This document shows, one piece after another, positions 1 through 9,700 of a stretch of 64,000 bases of DNA. The stretch covers positions 1,178,001 to 1,242,000 of the forward strand of contig OZ234494.1 in NCBI GenBank assembly GCA_965153455.1, written 5' to 3'. Every line of letters starts with the position of its first letter. Position 1 is the first letter of the stretch. Source of the stretch: Sphagnum compactum (Eukaryota; Bryophyta; Sphagnopsida; Sphagnales). The notes below the pieces were generated by a model. That model saw only the letters and a list, made by a program, of their open reading frames with translations, searched no databases and was not told the DNA's origin. Made by a program: the position numbers and the translations under genes.

Positions 1-570
1 CGGCAACCATTTAAAGGGTATATCCAACAAGTGTTAGGAAATATATAAACCAATTGTTAAAACCCATTTTTGATATACCAAAGCTGTTGTAGTAATCACC
101 TTAACTTTAAGGTTAAATGTGGATATTAAGTTGGTAAACTAGTTGTCCAAGTTGTGGTGACCTACAAGGTATAGTTTAAAAATTCCACACTATACTCTTA
201 ATATCCATCTTTCACAGTGGCCTTTGCAATAATTATTCATCATTTTCTGTGAAAGCCATTAGTGTGGCTACCACTTGGCCCAAGTTGGTTGTTATTCATG
301 AGACCTAACTAATTACAAACATAATTAGATGCACATGGTACATTGATCATCCCATGTGTGTGACTCTTTTAGATCTTTGAAGTAATCCCTTGAGCAAATA
401 ACATCCAACTTGTTTTCAACTTTTACTTTTTGGTTGCAGTAAGACGGGTGCTTGTTCCACAACATTTCTACACTCTTTTATGAAAATATATGCAAAATTT
501 GAATTTAAAAAATGGGAGGCTTGAGGGAAATACATGTTGAGAATCTTGTAAAAGTGATGTGTATTATTTG
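1..570. other. AT-rich flank, no gene seen
   Basis: No coding exon, RNA gene or clear repeat is recognised here. It lies downstream of the 3' end of the minus-strand NDUFAF7-like gene, so the part closest to 570 may be its 3' untranslated region. Confidence 0.5.
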
Positions 571-3500
571 TTACTGGAAACCAATAGCCACTCCACATGC
601 ATCTGAAACTATGGCTAGGGCCTTGTATTGGGACCCCATTCCAGTTGGAGAACTTTTTGGGTCATCATCCTTGTCTAGCCAGGGTGGTGGACCATCTCCC
701 ACTAAACTCCAATAGCCAAGTTGCAGAGCCTCTGCTTGCTCCTCAGTTGCATTCTGCAGCAGAGCTTCCAGTCGAAAATTGATCCCCAAATGCACCCAGA
801 AACTGCGACTGACAAACTGGGCCAAAGGGAGAAGACCCTGCTATTGCCCAACCCACCATGCAAACCCACCCGCCCACATTTCAACTCATCTTCAGATCAC
901 ATTTGCACCATCTGAGTATTTCCAATTCACTCCAACAAGCATCCCCCAGGCATAAGAGTGAACAAGAAGACAGCACATTGGTCATACAAAGAAGAATCCA
1001 TATCTGCCACAGAGAATCCTGTAGCAAATTGGGAACTTGTTCATGCTTGAAATCTTCTCATTAATATTTTTGTCCAAGATGTGTTGACTTTGATAAGACA
1101 ATAATAAACACAACTTTTCTTTTCAAACATTCTTTCATGTTGAACAAGGTGTCCCACATTTTCCACTATCCACTTCAAAGAAGCGCAGGATCAAGAAGGT
1201 GGCTTCTTCCCCCTTCTTCAGTCCTCAAAGATGCTCACTAACATGAAAATTTGGTATGACCATTCAAATGTGATGAGCAGTGCAGGGATTTCCACAAAGA
1301 AAACTTACCTGCTGCATCTTCCACTGCATGTTTGATGGCTGCAAAGTCCACATAAGCACTCAGGTCTGCTGAGCCTGGGTCTTGGAGTACCTTTACCAAC
1401 TCATGCTTTCTTATTGCCTGCCACAATGTCCTAAACAGTATCAGCGGTATTCTTCACAAATGCTGGACCTGACCGTACCATGCAATAAATTGACTACCTA
1501 TCCATGCAAATCATATCTATGTTGCCTGAAATGTTTCAAGAAAAAGCAACAGAAATAAGGAAATCACCAGATAGAGGTTGCACTAACCTGTAAGCTGTCT
1601 GATACCATGACATTGTCACCATAATCAACAACAAGGGCACCACCTCCATCCTCTCCAACTCTTCGGGCAATCTCAGCTGTCAGTTTGAGGGCACTTGGAC
1701 AAACTTCCACATGTTCAATCTTGGCCTTTTCCTCCAGTGATGCCCACTTCATCCATTTTGCTAGGTATAGACTACTAGCTGTTGTGGGTCCTGGTGATAG
1801 GACAAACCAGAAACCTGGCCTGAACAAAACCAATATGTTAGAACCAGTCACATTAAGAATTTGCAAAAAAGCACACATAAAATATGGCTTCAAAGCCTCC
1901 ACTGAATTGTGCTCTGAATGTCCTTGCAACATTGAAGCAGCTGCCACTTCTGGGTATTGCTTGAGCAAAACTCCTTTGTTTTGTTCATGGCAAGGGTTCT
2001 TGCAGTCTCTCACAAAATACTTGCCTGCATTTGAGCAGCCACTTGAAGCCTTTTGTGATCAATTCTGTACTGCTCTTTGTAAGCCCCACTAGCAAGATCC
2101 ACAGTACTTCATAAGGTTGTACCCATGAAGAAGGCACTTGCAGATGAATGTGAGTTCTGAAGCTACTGGATACAACAAGAAAAGTTGCAGGCTAGCAAAT
2201 AATACCCAGAGCCTTCAGAAACATCGACTACCTTTTCACACCATCCTTGAGGTGTCCTCTGCCTGCTTGCACATGCATCCCACAGCAGTAGGACAAGGAA
2301 CTCAGAGATAAAACCAGAACCAAGGACAAAGGGTATATTTAAACTGGAGTGCAGCCAAGACTGAGAGACTCAGATGGCCCTGCAATTCAGGACTGTAGCC
2401 TTGAGGAAAAGAGAGGGAGAGAGGATTATCTGAAATTGGTGAATAGGCAGCACATCATAGAAATCATGAGCAATTATGATTGTTGGAACTGTAGCCATTG
2501 AAACAACCCATACAAATCAATCAGATGGCACAGCTGGACAGTAAGTTTTAAGTTCGAAATACTTCTCACAGACTATATTCAACAATGCATCTCCAAATCA
2601 CTGCCACATGAACCAAGGAGTTTGATGCTCAATTATATAGATGCCTAAAGTTCTCTTCTTTTTGCTCAATAATGCTGATGAGGAAGGTGGCCACCTGCCT
2701 TAAGTGGCATGCAAGTAGAGATTACAAACCAAAAAGGTCATATGCATAGATATTGAACAAGTTTCTAATACCAAACACTAAACCCTAAACCCTATAACTC
2801 AAGCTTGAGAGGACCAACCTCCTCGTGGAACATGCTCAAGATCTAGGTGCCATGATGTTGCAGCTCCTGAAATTTGACTGATTCGATCCTCAGTAGGCTT
2901 GCCTTTCTGGCCATCTACTGCACAGGTTGAATCTGCTCGGTCCTTGGGGTGACATTTCAATGTCTGTTGTTGAATGCTCTTCAGAGCAGGGCTATATTCA
3001 ACCATATGCACTGATAGGGTGTGTGAAAAATCTTTAAACTTGGCAGTCCCCTGCCAAATACAAGATAAATAAATTTAAAAAATTGAATCAGATGATTTGG
3101 GACAATTTAGACATAAGGTGACATTGCAGCAGGCAACAGAGAGTTTTGTATTGTCAACTCCAGCTTACTTGGAGAAGATCAGCCATGAGGGTGCCCCGGC
3201 CACATTCCTAATTGGAAATAGAAAAAAAAGTTGATTGACTACAACAGATAAGTCCTCATACCCAATTCCCCTTAAGATACAACAAATGCACTTACTTACT
3301 TGGATCAAGGATTTGATGTGTTTTGCCATGGCACTCTCCTCAGCCTTGGCAAAATTAGCCTCTGCCTCGACACCCCGTACCCTCTTCATTTGATACATCA
3401 TCGCTGCCTTTGACTCCAAAATCTCTGAACTCTTCCTTCTCCCCATCTGCAATGTTGATGTTGTTTGCCTGACTTTCGCCCTCACATTCCAGCACTTGAG

Positions 3501-3672
3501 TTCTCTTCCTCCGTTGCTCTACCACTATTTCCATGTCCATGGCCGAAGAAGATTGTGCAGAAGATTGTGATTGGGATTGTGAAGAAACTGACAAACCATT
3601 TGCTGCTCGAATCAGACCCCTAATCCTAAACCCTAACCCTAAAACCTCCTTCACTCTGCCAAGGCCCGCCAT
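571..3672 (-). pseudogene. SLP2-NDUFAF7 chimeric gene, probably decayed
   Basis: Eight exons can be read on the minus strand: 3672-3300, 3207-3169, 3050-2819, 2488-2430, 2258-2206, 1819-1588, 1417-1309 and 837-571. Exons 2-8 match NDUFAF7 (MidA family), a mitochondrial SAM-dependent arginine methyltransferase needed for complex I assembly. Recognisable pieces are GRGTLMADLL (SAM motif I), HMVEYSP, VPTIIIAHDFYD, FVLSPGPT, DGGGALVVDYGD, AIRKHELV, DPGSADLSAYVDF, QSQFLGA, GINFRLEALLQN and a C-terminus ending in FQ followed by a stop at 571-573. Splice phases agree across all junctions. The first exon is not NDUFAF7 but a stomatin-like-2 segment. The NDUFAF7 N-terminus before the SAM motif is missing. 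Three lesions are seen: a frameshift in exon 1 (about 3431-3446), an AT in place of GT at the exon 4 donor (2429-2428), and one extra base in the last exon (784-790). Sequencing errors could explain the indels. Family assignment is firm; functional status is inference. Confidence 0.8.
3300..3672 (-). pseudogene. Stomatin-like protein 2 fragment (first exon of the chimera)
   Basis: The start at 3672 opens an N-terminus of about 43 residues rich in R, G and S, plausible as a mitochondrial presequence. The frame then jumps straight to the C-terminal helical region of plant SLP2 proteins, with EQRRKRTQVLECEGE and NINIADG. After a one-base shift near 3431-3446, SSEILESKAAMM and EAEANFAKAEESAMAK follow in the next frame. 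Full SLP2 has an SPFH domain before this region, and that domain is absent. SLP2 proteins act as scaffolds in the inner mitochondrial membrane. The exon ends at a good donor (CAA then GTAAGT), phase 0, matching the NDUFAF7 exon downstream. Confidence 0.7.
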
Positions 3673-4390
3673 AGCTAAATACTCTTAGCTCACTTTCTCT
3701 CTTTTGTAACTTCGGAGTCCTTAAGGAAACAAACAAACATTTCACTAGCTAATGATTAACACTCTTGTGTTGGATACACAACAATAGAGATGTAGGAGGG
3801 TGGGCACTGTGAGTGGAGATGCTCCTAAGTTATATATTTTGTGCACTTCCAACTCTACCACATTCAACTTTTCAGATTTGCAAGCCAATGAGTGCATGCT
3901 AGGTTTAGGCACACTCTTGGAGGTTTGCATGGAACTTTTCTAAATCTGAGTTTTGCAATTCCCATTCATTTGCAAGCAACTACAGCTTGTTTGGATTAAA
4001 CTTTGTTAGCTCGTCTCCATGGGAGGGAGAGAGAACACCCAAAGATGCAGAGTTCATTCAGTCCCACATTTTGAGGGACATTTCTTCATTGAACTACTAC
4101 AGATGCTGGTTTGGAAGGAAATAATTACCAGTTCTTTCACAGATCCGGTTCTCTTGAAAAACAAGGCCTCAGAAACACACTGGCCCTGCCAATAGATAAG
4201 ATGTTGTACATCTATCTACTGTGTCCACACTCTGAACACCAAAAAAATCCGTTCCAATCTAAATAGTCTAAACACCTTCATCAAAGAAACCGGTTCTAAT
4301 AGGGTAATGTGAAACCGTTCTAACAAGGTAAAACTTTCAAAAGTTGGATCCAATGCGATAGCCCCTGTCCCTGTGAGGGCAGGGCGCAAC
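3673..4390. other. Upstream of the chimeric gene, no gene seen
   Basis: Likely 5' flank of the minus-strand chimera. A GGAGATGCTC end, like the terminus of the MITE at 6467, occurs near 3815 without a recognisable partner. No coding segment was identified. Confidence 0.4.
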
Positions 4391-4391
4391 A

Positions 4392-4935
4392 AGGGGTGTG
4401 TCACACTGTGGCTTTGCCATTTACATTAAGAAGTATTCTTAATGCAAAAGAAGAATTATGAAAACTCAAATATTTCATCATCCAGAAATGTAATCTACAA
4501 AAATCCTCTACAAGAAACCAAAATCCTTCAAGATATTATAACTCTATAACTACCTTACCCTAAGGCCAGTTTAGTTATTAAATAATCCTCAAACTAGTGA
4601 AACTAATTTTTGTGAAAATAAGAAGTTGACTTGTTGAAAATCATCATAATTATGATAGGTTAAACGTTATATAATTTCATTACTCATACGACAATATTGT
4701 AGTAGATCATGGAAAATGAAATAATTTAAAGTTATTATTTTATTTTATTTTTTGAAAAAAATAATTACTCGATTTGTCAATGTGGAAGTTGACCTTAGGT
4801 CATGGTAATCTCAAGTTCCAACACAATCCAAGATATCATCTTTCGAAAATCCTCCTATGAAAATAGACTTATTACCTAGGGAACAAAATCCATTAAGCTA
4901 CTATACGCTATAATGAATCTGAACACAACATCCTT
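4392..4935 (+). repeat. Dispersed ~290 bp repeat, copy 1 (interrupted)
   Basis: Starts with AAGGGGTGTGTCACACTGTGG and matches copies 2 (4944) and 3 (43487). The homologous parts are 4392-4558 and about 4806-4935. About 250 bases between them are not shared with copy 2, consistent with an insertion in this copy or a deletion in the others. No coding capacity. It could be a solo LTR of a small element or a non-autonomous element. Confidence 0.75.
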
Positions 4936-4943
4936 CCCTACCT

Positions 4944-5235
4944 ACAAGGGGTGTGTCACACTGTGGCCTTGCCATTTACATTAAGAAGTATCTTAAGGAA
5001 AAAGAAGAATTATGAAAACTCAAATATTTCACCATCCAAAAATATAACCTTCAAAAACATCCTCTAAAAGAAACCAAAATCCTCAAGATATTATAACTCT
5101 ATAACTGATCTCAAGTTTCAACACAATCCAAGATATCATGTTTCAAAAATCCTCCTATAAAAATAGACCTATTACCTAGGGGTCAAAATCCCTTAAGCTA
5201 CTATACAATATAATGAATCTGAACACAATATCCTT
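4944..5235 (+). repeat. Dispersed ~290 bp repeat, copy 2
   Basis: Begins right after copy 1, sharing the ACAAGGGGTGTGTCACAC start and continuing through ATATTATAACTCTATAACT, CAAGTTTCAACACAATCC, TATTACCTAGG and TATAATGAATCTGAACACAA. Copies 1 and 2 are therefore head-to-tail. The last bases resemble the end of copy 3, which also finishes near ACACAATATCC. Confidence 0.8.
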
Positions 5236-6466
5236 GCCTTGGTAGGCAAGACCAATAAAGTTCTCATGTGCCTTGGCATGCACTGAAAATCCATGTGCAA
5301 TGATGTAGAAATGTTCAATATTTTTGCATAACATTTATTTTTTGTTGGAATCCATTTCAAAGTGAACAGGGTTTCAACTTTTTCATGACTTTTTCATGTT
5401 CAGGGAACCGCTTTATTCGAAGTGTTCATTGGTTATTGTATTATCCAATAATCATTAGGTAGGTTTTCTTATGAATTTGTTTTTGGAATCACATAGGTTA
5501 TCAATATCAACATTAAAAAAATGAGATTATAAAAAAAATTGTCACAACAATTTACCAAATAAAATAATCAATTTATTTGATTACTAGCAATAACACTATT
5601 ATAAAAGAACCTATTTGGTAATCACATACAAAGGTTAATTGTCTACAAACCAGTTAGTAGATTATTAATAACCGGCTTGATAATGGGTCCATCAAAACTT
5701 CACAACTGGCTAACATTGGTTTATTTTGAAGGTTTGTTTCCCCTATCTCATTTTTGTGTGCACATTTTGTGTGTGTGATTTTGTTAGTTTGGATAATGTT
5801 GGGTGTTCACAAAACAACACACAATAGATGTTACACAACCAGCTACTTGTTTCATAACAGCATTTTAACAAAATGCGCACCTGACCATGCTTTTTATTTT
5901 CTTTCGCATGTCCATCTTGCACATGTCAAAATAATGTGCCTTGCATATTAACCTTGGCAGCTCTAGTTTTTGGTCTGGCCTAAGCCAAAAGGAATGTTGA
6001 ATCTTGATCAATGGGTTACAAAAAATAATAATAGATTTTGTAAGCTGATACCTATATAAATGATTTGTGAATAATGTTACAAGATGGGTGGATGAAAGGA
6101 TCCAACCCATCTTGTAACATGTTGGCTGGACATATGGTAAAGCTGAATATTTGCGGTCAGGCCTAGTGTATACAAACCATGAGGTGACATCAGGTGCAAA
6201 ACAAAATTTGCATGCAAGTTTCACATTTGATATTGCGCAACAAACACAAAGTTCACGAAGTTCAATGGGGGTCACCTGGCAAAGCTCAAACCCTGACCTC
6301 TCAGTCCTTTGAGTTTCAGACCTGAGAAAGTGAACTATGGACCTGGCAAAGTAAATTGTGGAACTGGCAATGTCACCATGCTAAGCACATGTTCACTTAC
6401 ATCTTAGTGGTTTCAAATACCCTATCTACACGTGCAAGCCAACCCCTCCATATATCACATTTTTTA
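5236..6466. other. AT-rich intergenic sequence with a hairpin
   Basis: No gene recognised. The only structured element is the 47 bp hairpin listed separately. Open frames here lack family motifs. Confidence 0.4.
6074..6120. repeat. Near-perfect hairpin
   Basis: The arm ATGTTACAAGATGGGT plus GGA is followed by an 8 base spacer and then its reverse complement ending CCCATCTTGTAACAT. The stem is about 19 bp with one bulged base. It could be the remnant of a tiny inverted-repeat element. No terminator or microRNA role can be claimed. Confidence 0.7.
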
Positions 6467-6774
6467 GAGCATCTCCACCCCCACACCAGCAAACGCCGCT
6501 TTTCATTAAATCTTGCAGCAGGATAAGTGCAAATCCTGCTTCTCTCCAGTATTGATGGTCCATTTTGCAGTGGTCATTTTAACCCCTTTTAAAAGCTTCT
6601 TTTTACTATGGATATGGAGAGTGACTATTCCTCATACAGATGTGAAGACATAAATGGTCTTTGAGTGTTTAAAGGCACTTTTCTGCCGTTTGTGGGTGGG
6701 GACAGTGATCATTAAACCATATCCCAATCTAAAATAAAGGAGTTTTTTTTGCCCATGTGGGGATGGAGATGCTC
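6467..6774. mobile_element. PIF/Harbinger-like MITE
   Basis: Terminal inverted repeats of about 20 bp: the left end GAGCATCTCCACCCCCACAC pairs with the complement of the right end, differing at two positions. Both sides are flanked by TTA (6464-6466 and 6775-6777), the target duplication expected for PIF/Harbinger elements. The 308 bp interior has no coding capacity. Confidence 0.8.
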
Positions 6775-6777
6775 TTA

Positions 6778-9700
6778 GGTGTTTCTTTTTTAAAGCAATC
6801 CCATGAAATGCACATTTTGTCTGTTGTGTTGTTTTGATGTTTTTGGGCCATCACATGGATGGATGGTACATTTTGTTTGTTGTTTTGACAATTTAGACCA
6901 TCTTGGCCTGTTACTTGCGTGGACTTGGTTATCCGAGCCTGGTTCCAGTCAGGTTTTGGAATGGGAATTGAAATTGGGTCCCATTTTTAGAACCAAATGG
7001 GATCAGAATCAAAACCTGAACAGGATTAGAACCACCCCCCATTAGCATTGAGTTAACCGGAATTGGACCCTGGGTTGAATTTCAAACTCATTTGATAATC
7101 AGATTTAGATTGAGATTTTTTTTTAAAAATCTAGTTTCGATTTTAGGGTTTAAGGAGTTTTTTACTTTTTGAAAAAATTGAAACTTCTTTCTTCAATTTT
7201 TAAGGAAGCCTAAGTTGGAGCAACCCCAAGGCTCCAATCCAAACCAATCATGTGTCCATTGTGAAAAAAAACTCAGGTTTGGGATAAAGGCATCCACTAG
7301 GGTCCAATTTTTTTTTGATGATTGATTTCTTTTCAAATTTCTCAAACTTAATGTTTGCAAGGAAACAAGTTCTGCACCCATCCAAACTTGTCACATGTCC
7401 ATTGTTAAAAAAAGTCTTGGAGGTAGCTATCCATAGTAAACAACAATGTGAAGAGTTAACATGTTTGTTGGCAACAACTAATAGAGTCAAGGTTGTTCAT
7501 TGGCAAACACTAATTCAAGGGCAAAAACAAACACTTGTTCCAAGGCAAAAACTATGACGACATTATTTGTTGATGGACTGTCACCAAAAAACAAAGGCAA
7601 TACATTCTGCAGTGTGCACATCCCCATTGCTGGACATCCATGGACTGAAGTATATTTTTGAAACTTTTACTAAAACATGACAATTCTGATTCAAACATTT
7701 TTCTTCTTCTAGATCCTAATAGACATCTAAGTTCTATGGCCTTAATTTTATGGACCACAAAGGATCAAGCATTCATCTTGATTTCCTCTCTAGGAGTCAA
7801 CAGGTTGTTTTATGTGGTTGGCAGCTCATACCCAACAACATAATGCCCATAGAGATTAGCTCTACTACTTCAACATGGTTCAGTCTCAGAGATTGGACAG
7901 AGATTCAGGGCAAGGTCAGCCAGTACAATCATCTCTACTTCTCAGCATTCCCTCATTCCCAAAACCCCCAGAGCTCCCACAATGCAGCAGGTATTTTTCT
8001 CAAGACAAAACCTAGTTCAAGAATCCCCAGAAACACCACGAATGAACTGCCACACAACCACTGTAGAAATCCTACACGCTCATCCTCTCCCTTGTGTTGG
8101 TCCCTACAGAAACACATCAATAATTTTGGACCTTTTCCTGACATTTTAACACAGCAGAATTTTACTTTTTAGGATTCTTCTGATCCAGTCCTCCTGATCA
8201 AATTCTGCTTCTATCTAACACCCTAAAATCCAAATCTGACCACACCTTCTTATATTCCCAAAAGTCTAACAACTTTTTTTCTTTCATCACTGAAGACCCC
8301 TCTTCCCTTCCTTAACCTGCCGCTAATATCTTCCCGATCACCTCATCTCCTTGCTTCCCCAAAATCCAAATCTGCTAATCCCCTTACAAAAATCTGATCT
8401 ACAAAGCTTCTCCAGAGTTTTCATTAATTTGCTCAGATTGCGTTCCATCCCAAATGTTATCTCACCAACTTCCTCCTGCAAAACAACAAAACAATAAAAA
8501 ATATGAGCATATTTTTCAGCCACCAGTTAGGGTTTGTAGTTTTCATCCACAGAAAAACAAATGACACTGTTGTTAGGTTACAGGACACCCACTCAATGGT
8601 GAAAACATTAAAAAAACTTGTCAAAGTTATTCACTAGCAAACATCACACGGTTGACGTAGTGTTCATTGCCATGGAAGTTACCATGGGAGCATGTTGTGG
8701 TTGCAACAAGGGGCTATTCGTGGTTAATAGCCCGCCAAGTTTGGAGTTGTTCATGAATGAATTGCTAGTCAAGAGCTGCAGTGAGCAATTAGTCAACCAA
8801 TTGTTCATATGGCAAGTTCAAATTGATGTTGAACTTGTCTTTTCTCGAACCTAAAGTTTGAATTTTTTTTTAAATAATCAAAATAATCAAAAAATCAAAA
8901 AAAATGTTGAAAGAACGAAAATTAAAAAACATGTGATAAGTTCAGATTGGTGCCAAACTTTGTTTTAGGTTTAATAAATTACCCAAAAAATGAAAAAATA
9001 AAAAGGAGGTTCGAATTAGACCCCCTTGATGCCTTTATCTCAAACCTCCCCCAAAACTTTCAAACATGGCAAGTTTTCCTAGAACCTAGGAAATTAAAAA
9101 AAACTTCATTAACGAATAGTGATGGTGATGGCACCTCATTGTTCAACTACGCCCCCCCCCCCTTCTACTTTGCTTCCTTTTGTGCAATTGTTGTTGTTGT
9201 GATAGTTGATGGTGTTCTTGCTACTACAACTCTTATTGTTACCACACAACACCCTGATGCCAACAACCTTTGCAACATGCAAAAAAAATGTTTTTCCTTT
9301 ATCTGTGTAGCTCTTGTTGTTGTAGTCATTGTGCTTCCAACAACATCAACATTAAAAAAAAATTAAAGACAAGGAAAGAGGGGGAAAATAAAAAGAAATA
9401 TACATTAAAAAGATGAAAGGGAAATGGGGCTGCACTAGTGGAAGGGCCTTCTACCTTGCTTGCCTCGTACAAACTTTTCTTCCTCTTTATTCATAAACAA
9501 AACATTTCCATCCACTCTTTGGGTACATAAGCCCCTCTAGGATTTAAATCTTCAAGGAATGTTGTGAACACAAACCAAAATAAAAAACAATACCTCACCA
9601 CTTAGCCTTCAAGCAATAGCTCCAACGTAAAACACAAATTACAAATCTAGTGCTTATAAAATTAAATCTAATTACAACACAACACAAAACTAGATATCAC

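Noticed and set aside
1840-2092. Open frames on both strands inside the intron after NDUFAF7 exon 5
   Set aside because: No homology to NDUFAF7 at the expected position, and the residues beyond the acceptor at 1819 are not conserved. Treated as intron.
2420-2432. Possible U12 AT-AC donor (ATAATCC) after exon 4 of the chimera
   Set aside because: The U12 donor is ATATCCTT; the match needs an inserted base, and a mutated GT is simpler.
2770-2800. CCCTAAACCCTA run as an interstitial telomere array
   Set aside because: Only two to three units; too short for a telomere array and common as telo-box words in plants.
5865-6275. 136-codon minus-strand frame
   Set aside because: Cysteine-rich but no conserved spacing; overlaps a hairpin; no splice context or family resemblance.
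7750-8172. 140-codon plus-strand frame
   Set aside because: Low-complexity composition, no motif, and a competing frame on the other strand.
8947-9366. 139-codon plus-strand frame with a C-run inside
   Set aside because: Includes repeat sequence related to 7193-7310 and simple-sequence valine/threonine codons; not a gene.
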